Assembly (NCBI GenBank): GCA_027576995.1
Contig: JANBQC010000651.1
Location: 1 to 15,039, forward strand
Direction of reading: 5' to 3'
Source: Dimargaris cristalligena
Lineage: Eukaryota; Kickxellomycota; Dimargaritomycetes; Dimargaritales; Dimargaritaceae
DNA: 15,039 bases
A model generated the notes under the pieces. That model made no database searches, was not told the DNA's origin, and was given only the letters and a program-made list of their open reading frames with translations. Below are positions 1-8,646 of the stretch, one piece after another; position 1 is the stretch's first letter; each line of letters starts with the position of its first letter. The translations under genes and the position numbers were made by a program.

Positions 1-1917
1 CAAACCACAACACCAGGAACGCTCAGGGCCTTTAAATTGTATCATTAGTTTTAAATGGTAAACCATTTGTTAGTATCACCAAAACCATGGTAAAGAAAGG
101 AAACTTCAAACTAATAATTGGATAAGGCTAAAGTTATACCCATTGGTATAACAAAAACAAAAGAATAAAAGGTATAGACAAACTTATAATAGGTTAAAGG
201 AATAGCTGATACTCATTGATAGAGTACAGCAAGGGTATAAAGTGATACCTGGAAAAATAATCCAATCTGAAATAAATATATAATTGTTGTATGACAATAA
301 CAACTATAAAAAGGGAAAACTTAGGCTAGCAGCACCAATTCTTTGACTAATCACCTAAATATGGATGGTGGTTTCAATTAAAAGAGTAAAAATAAATAAG
401 ACAGTGTCAAATACTACTATAGCCATTTGGCTATATCATAACAGATGTTGTTATGGTAGGACCTGAGACCACTTAATCAAACATAGTATTCCTTTTTAAT
501 CACATTCTATTTTTATATCCTTTTATCAGTGAAGTTCCGATTTATTATTTTATAGCCTTGCAATATCATAGCAAGCAAGAGATACATCAAATATCACTCA
601 CATTTATATTTAATATCATCATTAGCCAGATATATTTATAAGCTTGTTATTAATTAATTCAAGTAGCAATACTATGTAGACTGTACTTCAACTACTTCAT
701 AAGTATAGATACCTTCAGGGATCACAGCTCTTAATAAAGGATCTCTTCTTCATCCTTTTTAACTATACTAGCAGTTTTTCCTATAGTTGTATTAGTCATT
801 TCTAAGGTCTGATTTTACTTTATTCTTTATTCAATTATAAGGTATTCATGCCTATTATTGTTTCTTCTATTATAGTCACTCTGTCATACCACAACAATTT
901 TGTAGATACATCCTTTAATTTAAATTAAAACTCTATTATGCTTCTAAATGAGCCAGAAGTTGGATTTCGTGTGGTAATTAATCACCCACGTTGCAGTATC
1001 AGGTCTTTATGATTTATCAATTACTATCTATAGTTTTAAAGTGAACCTAATCTAATAGTCTTGGGAAATACACCCTGGCAGCTGGTCAATATTTCAGGGG
1101 TTAGGTATGTTGTAGACTCTCTTAATTATTGAGTATATAGTCATTATTATCTGCACTGTCTTTACAGACTGGTTATGGCGGTAATTATCATAATGGACTT
1201 GTTCTTAATTGAATGACGCAATCCGGTTTAATATCGAACATTTTTCTAAAAAAATTGGTGACAATTCCTTATTGTAGGGTGAATTTTGATGGTGTTAGTC
1301 GCCATAGTGTAATGTGATAATTTTGCCCGGTCCAGCTTAACTATTACTATAGCCGAAGTAGTGGTTTACTCGAGTGGTGACTAACCATTACGAGACTCCG
1401 AACGGCAATTCCCCATTGCTGCCTTGAGCACAAAGCACTAGTATTCAGCTTCCTCGCTTGATATCGCTGCGACTGATTTAATTACTACAAGCATTAACCA
1501 GTGTTACTATTCGCTCTCACTATATGCCTATATATATTCCTAACTAAAAGGTAACATTTAGGTTCGTTACAGGTTTTATTGAATGTATGAGGAATATATG
1601 ATGTCCTAATTACCTATCTAATACAATCCGGAGTTGTTGTTGCTAAATGGTTGCGAGTAAATGGATAATCAATACGAGGAAAATAAAAGAAGGGGGAAAG
1701 CAGCGGTTGGAAGTATATAGACACAGAGCGGGAATCTTAGAGAGGGAGTACAAAAACTATAATTGGAGGTTGATTGACTCAGACAGCAATTGGTATGTCA
1801 AGTAATTGAGGAGTGGGGAGGCTCCAAGTGATGCTGTAATAACTTGGATATAGTTGTTTGGGATATCCCCACGGCAGCAAAAGGTAATTACTGAAGATTG
1901 GCCTAATAATTCACCCA
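1..1917. other. AT-rich region without supported genes
   Basis: No convincing coding region on either strand. The first 1.2 kb is strongly AT-rich with many TA steps and short A/T runs. From about 1.2 kb the composition becomes more balanced, but stops remain frequent in all frames. No tRNA-like box pairs, tandem repeats or terminal repeats were recognised by eye. It may be an intergenic or heterochromatin-like block, or decayed repeat DNA. Confidence 0.5.
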
Positions 1918-2628
1918 TCACAACATACATAGACAGACACCGACGTCCCGCTTGTTTTTTATCTCATCCGTGACTAAAAGAGCCGTGAGGAGTATGAACT
2001 CGTCGAGCCCGACCGGCCATTTGTTATTAGCGTATAGGGTGACTTCCGCAGTTAGAAAATTGAAATGTGGGCGGCTGGCCCGTGCCATAGTCTTCCGCGT
2101 AGTCCAATTCACCAATTCGTAACTGTATGTCAAGATATTGAACTCTAACCATTTGTATTTTTGGCCCGCGAATACAAATTTATAGGCGGTATTAGAAAGA
2201 CCACCGCCACGACTCACCCCTACCTTGTGGTTGTACGTGGGACTTTGGTAGACTCGGTCGTAGGTAGTGGAGTGGCCAACAACATCTTTCCAAAGGATTT
2301 GGCCCGAATGAAGTAGTTCTAACTGACGGTGGTGACGCTGGGGTCTACGGACGGCCATTTTTGGCGCCTCCCCCTCTATCCGAACCAGCTTAACATCAGA
2401 CTTAGTGTCATTGTAAATTTGGTATCTCTGTTTAACGACTGTAAATCAAATGCATTACATATATTGCGAATATAAATGGGCAGCGCCATACACCTAAATT
2501 AATTGGGGCTAGTAGGGAGAAACTGTGTGTTAAGTACTCGACCTATGAGTAGCCGGTCGGATCCCCGAGTATAAATAGTTATCCGCCATCCCCGAAGGGA
2601 CCATAAACCTACCTTCTGTATTCTTCAT
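1918..2628 (-). CDS. Hypothetical protein, possible tubby-C/LURP-like fold, two exons
   Basis: The uninterrupted part begins at the ATG ending at 2358, but the same frame stays open upstream to about 2438, just after a TTTACAG acceptor (AG at 2440-2439). A simple model joins exon 1 (2628-2613, ATG with A at -3, then donor GTAGGT) to exon 2 (2438-1918). The intron is 174 nt, phase 1, and the product about 178 residues. The C-terminal half resembles small fungal proteins of the tubby-C/LURP-like type: an aromatic strand motif YKFVFAGQKYKW, alternating hydrophobic strands, then a closing helix LDEFILLTALLVTDE with a basic end. The family call comes from remembered pattern, not a search. Its molecular function is unknown; such domains are proposed to bind lipids. 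No signal peptide or membrane segment is visible. Exon 1 is uncertain; the downstream exon is much more secure. Confidence 0.55.
2439..2612 (-). other. Predicted intron of the tubby/LURP-like gene
   Basis: On the minus strand the donor is AAG|GTAGGT (GT at 2612-2611) and the acceptor is GATTTACAG (ends at 2439). The join keeps the reading frame (phase 1) and removes the TGA just upstream of the main exon. An alternative donor GTGTAT would give a 55-nt intron, but its upstream exon has no usable ATG before a stop. Confidence 0.4.
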
Positions 2629-3201
2629 GATTTACTAACCGTGTGCTGGTTTCCTAAAGCGAGCGTCAATGGAAAGATAAAATAAATCAATGTATGGACT
2701 AACTGGGAGTGGTTTGAAATGTGATGAGAGCTAATACGCGGTAACTTAAATCTCATAAATTCAGGCTGTTAGTATAGCGATGGGGAGAAGAGCAATGGAG
2801 CAGGTGGGCGGGTCCAATTTATACAATATTTTCTTAATGCTGTAGAACTTCACAAGTTTAGAAGCATGATGGACCAAGGGCCACTTCGGTTAAACAATAG
2901 TATAATGGGGTTTTTTTTCTTGGATGTTTCACAGAGTAACAATTGTCCGTTGAAGAAGGACGCAGGGTAAACCCTCATTGGTGCAACCATCACCCGGAAG
3001 AAATCAATTCGCCTCCCTAGGTCACCCGTGCCTTGCAACAATAGCAGGAAGAAAGGGGACATGCACTATCCATTGATAAAAGGTGGATGTCCCCTTGTAA
3101 TCTATTTCTAAGAGATTATGAAAAGTTAAGCCCCTTCTGAAGAGACTATAGCACCCCACGGACACATTTAATGCTTACTGATAGAGGGTTCTATAGTATA
3201 G
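2629..3201. other. Intergenic region, no supported gene
   Basis: The only sizeable frame is on the minus strand (3062-2850, 70 codons, hydrophobic N-terminus). It has no recognisable similarity and sits in stop-rich sequence. An imperfect inverted repeat lies at 3053-3096 (listed separately). Confidence 0.4.
3053..3096. repeat. Imperfect inverted repeat (hairpin)
   Basis: AAGGGGACAT at 3053-3062 is the exact reverse complement of ATGTCCCCTT at 3087-3096. After one mismatch the arms pair for three more bases, leaving a spacer of about 16 nt. It lies in non-coding DNA. It could form a hairpin in DNA or RNA; no function is evident and no T-run follows. Confidence 0.5.
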
Positions 3202-3345
3202 CAATTAAGCTGCGAGATTCCTGGTAGGGCGAAGAGAAAAGTCATCGCGGCCTTCATTAACGCAAGCCACCTTACGAGCTCCGGAGCCACAACCGCCGAA
3301 TACTATATCTACATATTTGGGTTACATGCCGCCATTGCGATAAAA
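3202..3345 (+). pseudogene. Possible RNase H-like domain remnant
   Basis: A 48-codon open block without an ATG lies between TAG (3199-3201) and TGA (3346-3348). Its product contains a KRKVIAAF strand, then GATTAEYY and an IFGLHAAIAI helix. This resembles the strand, the (T)NN-x-AEYxAL motif and helix A of RNase HI/RVT_3 domains, where the Glu of AEY is catalytic. Reading the same frame back across the TAG, an EGS triplet (Glu at 3184) sits 38 residues before that Glu. This equals the D10-E48 spacing of E. coli RNase HI, although the first acidic residue would be Glu, not Asp. The following GDS motif and the C-terminal Asp were not found in frame. It could be a decayed gene or retroelement fragment, an exon, or chance. 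Confidence 0.3.
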
Positions 3346-3348
3346 TGA

Positions 3349-4122
3349 TAAAAGCAAGGGAACCCCAAAGCATGTGTTTTTTTTAGGCCGGCCATATTAG
3401 TTGTACGGTCCATCACATGGGGATGGAATGTGTGACTTATTGGATTTAGCAATGCCAATAAGTTTTCCGGTGGCTAACAAGGGCAGGTGCACCTTGTAAT
3501 ACTAGGCTCCCCTTTGGATGATTCGAAATAATAGGCATAGGGTGTCGACCTTTGTCGTTTTAGCCGCTGGCATTGGGTTAATACTCGAAAGGTCAAACTC
3601 ATTGAGGCATTCAATTTAGGTGTACCGCTCAGTCAATCAATTTGGTCCGTATGTCCGTCAGGGTTTATCGCACGGTAAATCTCCTAAAAATAGCATTTAC
3701 CCTGGCGGATACAAGGTATTGTTGCTATTGTTTAGCGATTTTGACTACATTGAAAAGCCATGGGGTCCGCGGGAACAGCCTAGATTGGCACCGGAGCTAT
3801 AGGTCAAAATAGTATATCAAAATAATACACTCTCGTGGGTGCATTGCTTACGTCCAGGGCTGGGGAGAAGGGGGAGGGTATATATGGTACTGTAACGGGT
3901 CCCTCGGCCAATATAATAGTTAGTCTAACAGCCAGCAGGACGGGAGTATGTGCGCTTATGTGCGATGATCAAAACCAACAGCTCCACTGGAACGAGGAGG
4001 TTCCTTTCTCTAGTATATCCATAACAATAAATCGGTTTAACACTACTCCCCCATTTGCCCCTGTCCGCACGTAACAGTACAATCATATACTAGAGCCTCC
4101 TTAATTTAATGCATTAGTCACT
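3349..4122 (+). other. Stop-interrupted coding-like stretches
   Basis: One frame is open from 3524 to 3802 except for a TAG at 3617, and another is open from 3835 to 4074. Both lack ATG starts (the apparent starts are GTG). The translations look mildly protein-like (for example PGGYKVLLLLFSDFDYIEKP) but match nothing I recognise. A TTTAG acceptor-like site at 3615-3619 could open the first block. These may be exons or relics continuous with the locus at 4.1-5.2 kb, or chance. Confidence 0.25.
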
Positions 4123-5210
4123 ATGGTGAGTTCCTCCTACTTAGTGACGGAGGTATATTGGACTAGTCGAAACGGGGATTAAAGGCAGTAACCCATACGC
4201 TGTTCTTATCGCTAGGTTCAGCCTTCCTCAAGGGTAAAGATCACGTCGTTGGCGGGGCCCTCGCTGGGTTCGGCGAAAGGCTCTGGTCGCTTGACCCTAG
4301 ACCGGAAACCTATTGGTCCACCACTGCTCCGATCACCCTCTACGGCGAGCTTCATATCTTCCTCACGTACCTCGCCACGCTGAACGAACGAACCGAACGA
4401 TCCGACCAATATGCGCAGGGACTTGTCAACCTAACCCAACCGTTTGGGCGGCTCGCCTGGGATAATTACCGGCTCATTCTAAAGGGATGTCAGGTAACTG
4501 ATGGGCGAAAGAACATCGCCAGTAAGCTGGGACTCGATAAATAGGCCGACGAAGTATAGACTAAACAGAGGGAATGCCAAAAGCGTCTATTTTGGGAGAA
4601 CAATTTGGATTTCTCCGAACCCATGGTCACCCGAGTATTGATTGATGCAAATATCTGGGACGACGGTTATCTGGGGAATTCGGAAATGGTCGATACGCCG
4701 ACCAACTGGGTCCCTGAACTTCTTCCCGAGTTCGAATTCGACTTCAGCTCGCCATCCCTACCCGGTCGCCCCACCTGGAAGAAGCGTAACCGCAACTCAG
4801 CCAATAACAGCCCCAGGAAAGTTGGAGGTACCCAACCAACTAAGAAGGTGACCCCCCGATTTCCGACTATTGATCCTCTATGTGCCCTACTAGATCTGCT
4901 GGAGGAGGCTGATGAGATTGACCCATACAAATATAATGGCATCCCATCTATCACAGACTCGAAATCATATGGCACAATCCCAGGCATAACCGGCCGTCCC
5001 AAATCAGGGAGTCAGTCGGCGGCTGTGGAGACTCAGCCTTTAGTTACCGATATTTATGGTGCCATTTTGAATGAAGAAGGTCTTTCGGCGTTTGAAGGCG
5101 AACGCCTTGATTCTAGTAGTGCCCCTCCATTCATTCCGGATGAATACGTTAAAAAAGAGAAGCCCTACGCGGGTACTAGTCCACACTCGTGGACTTCGAT
5201 GACCAGGTGA
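4123..5210 (+). CDS. Unknown protein, probable multi-exon gene (ends uncertain)
   Basis: A single frame carries convincing coding sequence from 4167 to 5210, interrupted only by TAGs at 4542 and 4557. Both lie inside a predicted 75-nt intron (4494-4568, GTAACT...AACAG) whose removal keeps frame. There is no ATG between 4167 and 4493. The nearest plausible start is ATG 4123 (A at -3, G at +4), followed at once by a GTGAGT donor and a 41-nt intron to ACTAG at 4166. That join gives a 323-residue product, but the first exon would code only Met, so the 5' end is doubtful. The N-terminal about 150 residues look folded, with Trp/Tyr-rich helices such as GRLAWDNYRLILKG and an IDANIWDDGYLGN segment. 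From about residue 150 the protein is Ser/Pro/Thr-rich with basic (RPTWKKRNRNSANN) and acidic (LLDLLEEADEIDPY) patches, probably disordered. I do not recognise the family. Coding-like sequence continues past the stop in other frames, so this may be a damaged gene. Confidence 0.42.
4494..4568 (+). other. Predicted 75-nt intron
   Basis: CAG|GTAACT at 4491-4499 and GACTAAACAG|AGG ending at 4568 give a phase-0 intron whose length is a multiple of three. It removes both in-frame stops (4542, 4557) and joins ...ILKGCQ to RECQKRLFW.... The branch site is not clear, because CTAAA at 4561 is too close to the acceptor. The alternative donor GTAAGC at 4522 would shift into a frame that stops soon after. 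Confidence 0.5.
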
Positions 5211-5700
5211 ACCAGGTGGATGCGTCAGATGAATATATCACTTATTTTATCAAAGTTGCCAACGCCAAAAACAGATCTATCCGTAGGAGCCACCACCCAC
5301 TCGACCGTATCCCAAATGAAAAATGGTGATCAGGAGGGGACTTCACTCTCGCCCGACCAAGATAATCGAATTGACCAATGTCTCCAGGATATCTACGAGC
5401 AGAGCCGTGACAACCCCCAGCACCTTCTGAACTAACTCATCCAGAATTGACCTGCTTCTTCCTCTAACAATGCCGCCACCCGGAAACCCGCCAAAGGTGT
5501 CCACCCCTTTGGGTTCAGAACCTTCTCCTCAAGACCAGCTTTCCAGTTTTTCCCGAGGAAGAAGAGTTGTTCGAGCGTGTGGTAAAGTCCATGTAGTGAC
5601 GGTCAGGGTTTCAGTGTCGAGTAAATGGCGACCTTACTGCGTTCCTGACTCATGCATATCTAGTGCACCAGTTTCAAGTAAGCTGACCATTGGCATCTAG
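5180..5700 (+). pseudogene. Frame-shifting coding-like tail of the unknown gene
   Basis: Protein-like segments follow one another in changing frames. Frame 2 (5180-5326) gives an acidic then basic stretch (VDFDDQVNQVDASDEYITYF). Frame 0 (5211-5435) gives LSPDQDNRIDQCLQDIYEQS. Frame 1 (about 5437-5530) gives a Pro-rich stretch. Frame 2 gives FPVFPEEEELFERVV (to about 5583) and NGDLTAFLTHAYLVHQFQ (to about 5683). The introns needed to connect these would be only about 32-33 nt (for example GTAAAG...TTTCAG, 5582-5614). Either this gene has extremely small introns or it has picked up indels and is a pseudogene. ATG-started frames at 5220 and 5470 are not convincing as separate genes. Confidence 0.3.
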
Positions 5701-6260
5701 CCCAAATTGGCCACCCTATACCAATGCAGATAGAGTACTTTGGTTTTGTTCCAGCTGAATGAAATTTAGAGGGCTCAGCCCCACTTCCTACCCGCTATTA
5801 GTATAATATACCGCCGCATTTTGGCCATTCTACGTTGATACACAAATTCTTACACATTACTTAGATCAAACTATGGCGCACCGGCCAAGCGGGTTAGTTA
5901 TGTATAAGTTTGCTGGTATCGCTTGTTTCGTAGATCAATTTAATTAGGTGAACTAAATTAGTTGGTGTATTGCCAATAAACCATTTGTTCATTGAATAGG
6001 GCTTTTACCGACGGCATAGCTTCTCTTTATTTGGTCAGGGTGGGTGCTTTTATTAATATACACTGCGTAGGTTAAATGTTTCAAATTTGGCTTGTTTTAT
6101 CCGTCTGATTAAACGATATGGGCCATTGTACAACCTATACCCTACTGCACCCCCCTTTATTGCAACACTCCAAAGGAGATCGGTTGGGTGGTGCAATACC
6201 AAATGCCTTGGCCCCTCGCCTACCACCCCAGAAACAATCCCTTTCACCCTTTTTTTCTCA
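5701..6260. other. Intergenic/promoter region upstream of SUA5
   Basis: No supported gene. A TATA-like TATTAATATA lies at 6051-6060, about 200 bp before the SUA5 ATG. The last 25 bases before that ATG are strongly pyrimidine-rich. A frame open from 6087 begins at TTG and has no ATG before 6261, so it is taken as leader, not coding. Confidence 0.45.
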
Positions 6261-7862
6261 ATGGTTAGCCCAACCATGTCTCTCTCCCTAACAACATTGC
6301 GTTGGGTCTTTCGTCAAACGTTTTTATTACCTCGTCGGTCCTCTATACCCCTTGTCACCCGCTGTCCTTCCCCAGCCGCCCAATACCACCACCACCGCTG
6401 CTGCAGTTTGCCCATTGCTTGTTTAGCTACCATGACGACTGACCCCGACTGCGCTTCCATCCTATCGGCCGAGGTCGCCGATATAACCTTTGGCTCCCCG
6501 GATACTTCAGGCATCGATCGCGACGAATTATATTATCGGGGCCAGCGCATTCCATGCCCGGGCCCGTCGGACGACCCACCCCCACCGTCCTCGTCAGTGC
6601 CGACCTGGCTGAGCCGGGCGTCCGCCCTCCTGCGGCAAGACCAGGTCGTGGCTTTCCCCACGGAGACCGTCTACGGCCTCGCCGGTAATGCCCTTTCTGC
6701 GTCGGCGGTGCGCCGAATTTTCGCCGCCAAAAACCGGCCCGCTGATAATCCGCTGATTGTCCACATTTCGTCTCTCGCTATGCTGCGTACCCTACTTCCC
6801 GACGGTCGTATCCCGTCGGTATATGAACCGCTGATTCGGAAATACTGGCCCGGTCCTTTAACTTTGCTCATGCCCACCTCGGACCTTATTATCCCTTCGG
6901 TGATTACCTGCGGCCAGCCCACCGTTGCTATTCGGTTCCCGGCCCATCCGATCGCCCGGGCCTTGATTGCGTATAGTGGCCTGCCCCTCGCCGCGCCGTC
7001 GGCGAACTCGTCCGGTAAGCCTTCGCCTACTTTGGCCCAGCACGTCTGGACCGACTTGCGGCAGCGAATTCCCCTGATTGTGGACGGTGGCCAGTGCGAC
7101 TGGGGTATCGAATCCACGGTAGTAGACGGACTGCGTCTCGGACAGCCCACCCCCGTAGTTCCGGCCATTTTGCGCCCCGGGGGAGTCACCCTCGAACAAA
7201 TTCAACAAGTCCCGGGATTTGAGCAGTGCCAGGTCTACCGGAAGAATTTTACGGACCACCGGTTGGAAGCTGCGCCCACGACCCCGGGAATGAAATACCG
7301 GCATTATTCGCCGCGGGCCCAAGTGATTCTGTTCGAAGCCCGGCCTTTAAATACGTCAACGACCACCGACCCATCATCCCCCGCCAGTATAGCCCAACCT
7401 AAGGGCCTTGTGGGGGATCCAGCTGATGACTACGCGACTGCGCATCACCGTTTCTTAAAAGCGGTACAAAAGGAGATTGGCCGACTGGTTTCCGATTCAG
7501 CATCGCCTACTGCGCATCACCCTGAGTCTACTTCAACTTCCCCGTCTCTAGTCTTTGGCTTTCTGCCCGTTTTTTCGGACCCTTCGGACCATCATCTAAT
7601 CCAATGCCCCGACCATTGTACGCTTCATTTTAAATCAATGTCGGAGACTGCTCCACCGAATGCCAAGTCCATCACTGCAGAGACCGCCCAGCATCCTTCG
7701 CCAACCTCTCAGCCCAGCTCCAAACACCTATTCCGCAGTTTCCGCGATTTTGACGATCTGGGGGTTGACTATATCCTGGTCGAAGGCACTTCAGAGCGTG
7801 ACGAAGGACTGGCGGTAATGAATCGACTCCACAAAGCAGCTAGCCGGACCGTGTACTATTAA
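6261..7862 (+). CDS. SUA5: Threonylcarbamoyl-AMP synthase SUA5 (t6A tRNA modification)
   Basis: Makes L-threonylcarbamoyl-AMP from threonine, bicarbonate and ATP. The KEOPS complex (cytosol) or Qri7-type enzyme (mitochondria) then uses it to form t6A37 in ANN-decoding tRNAs. From ATG 6261 the product has 533 residues. The YrdC domain is about 105-300: FPTETVYGLAGNA at 132, KNRPADNPLIVHI at 157, YWPGPLTLLMP, SANSSGKPSPT at 247 and WGIESTVVDG. The APTTPGMKYRHYSPRA linker, which covers the active site in family structures, is near 338-352. The Sua5 C-terminal domain follows and ends with DYILVEGTSE...GLAVMNRLHKAAS. That domain carries a Ser/Pro/His-rich insertion (about 420-500), so the protein is longer than yeast Sua5 (426). 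ATGs at 6261/6276 add 52-57 residues rich in Arg/Ser/Leu with no Asp or Glu, a typical mitochondrial presequence. ATG 6432 (A at -3) would give a 476-residue cytosolic form. No introns. Confidence 0.93.
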   Translation: MVSPTMSLSLTTLRWVFRQTFLLPRRSSIPLVTRCPSPAAQYHHHRCCSLPIACLATMTTDPDCASILSAEVADITFGSPDTSGIDRDELYYRGQRIPCPGPSDDPPPPSSSVPTWLSRASALLRQDQVVAFPTETVYGLAGNALSASAVRRIFAAKNRPADNPLIVHISSLAMLRTLLPDGRIPSVYEPLIRKYWPGPLTLLMPTSDLIIPSVITCGQPTVAIRFPAHPIARALIAYSGLPLAAPSANSSGKPSPTLAQHVWTDLRQRIPLIVDGGQCDWGIESTVVDGLRLGQPTPVVPAILRPGGVTLEQIQQVPGFEQCQVYRKNFTDHRLEAAPTTPGMKYRHYSPRAQVILFEARPLNTSTTTDPSSPASIAQPKGLVGDPADDYATAHHRFLKAVQKEIGRLVSDSASPTAHHPESTSTSPSLVFGFLPVFSDPSDHHLIQCPDHCTLHFKSMSETAPPNAKSITAETAQHPSPTSQPSSKHLFRSFRDFDDLGVDYILVEGTSERDEGLAVMNRLHKAASRTVYY

Positions 7863-8646
7863 ATGCTGGGGATTTTCTTGCGAGCCTACACTATGCTACC
7901 CCTTTTTTTAGAACGGACTTGTATGTTGATAATTTAACCCTAATGTAACTAGACGCTTTAAATCTTATAGCAAAACACTGCCTGGTTGACTTTATTGGAC
8001 TGTAGGGCTGGGTCGGTTGGAGATACCACCCATCTCGCCTATTCCCAAAATGACTACACGCTGTGGTTTATATGGTGTCGTTTGGGCAATTATCGGATTG
8101 CGATATAGCTAATGGGTACTCGGCTACTCGCAACTGGCCAGATAATTTGAATGGATGAATCGTTTACACGGGGCCATGGATCCCCTCCCCCGCACAGCTA
8201 CAACTAAATGAAGTAGCTCCCGCGACTGAGGCGGTGTCTTACTTTTAATAGGGGAAATGTTACAGGTTGACAGTCCAACAAATGTCCACAAACTGTAGGG
8301 CCCTGTTGTCTGTTGCCACGTATCCCACCCCGCATTTACAATGGGGAAATTTGTAATTACAATTTCGGCCAAACGCAACTCAGGGACCAAAGGGGAGTGG
8401 GAAACATACAGGATCCGAGAGGCCCATGAGGGTAGCGCCCTGGAAACGGATGACCGACCTACACGCCTCCTCCCAATGGACCGTGTAGTCTCATCTTATA
8501 TCCTCCACCAGGGTCAAATGCAAAGCAACCCCCCTGGTGCGCGATTTTGTTATCCCATCCTTTTTTCCAGTTGCGTTGGTTATTTACGTTGTTTATTTAT
8601 CCTACCCATTTATTTGCTCCTCTCCAGTTTAGCCTCCGTTTCCAAG
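7863..8646. other. SUA5 3' end and ERJ5 promoter/leader
   Basis: No supported gene. The ERJ5 frame stays open back to an ATG at 8341, but the extra 102 codons would bury the signal peptide and look like chance. The last about 90 bases are rich in T and C, with two acceptor-like sites (TTTTTTCCAG near 8571, CTCCTCTCCAG near 8630). A 5' UTR intron is therefore possible but has no clear donor. Confidence 0.45.

Noticed and set aside
2850..3062. Minus-strand 70-codon frame with hydrophobic start
   Set aside because: Begins with ATG but has no recognisable similarity or conserved character, and lies in stop-rich DNA.
6087..6260. Longer SUA5 N-terminus from 6087
   Set aside because: The apparent start is TTG; the first in-frame ATG is 6261.
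6671..7322. Minus-strand frames of 150-170 codons within SUA5
   Set aside because: Antisense shadows of the conserved YrdC domain; Arg/Gly-rich composition typical of such shadows.
7437..7521. 13-bp direct repeat ACTGCGCATCACC in SUA5 (7437 and 7509)
   Set aside because: Only two copies, inside a low-complexity insertion of the coding region; likely a local duplication without wider meaning.
8341..8646. In-frame N-terminal extension of ERJ5 from ATG 8341
   Set aside because: It would put 102 unrelated residues before a classic signal peptide; ATG 8647 has a good context and matches the family's architecture.
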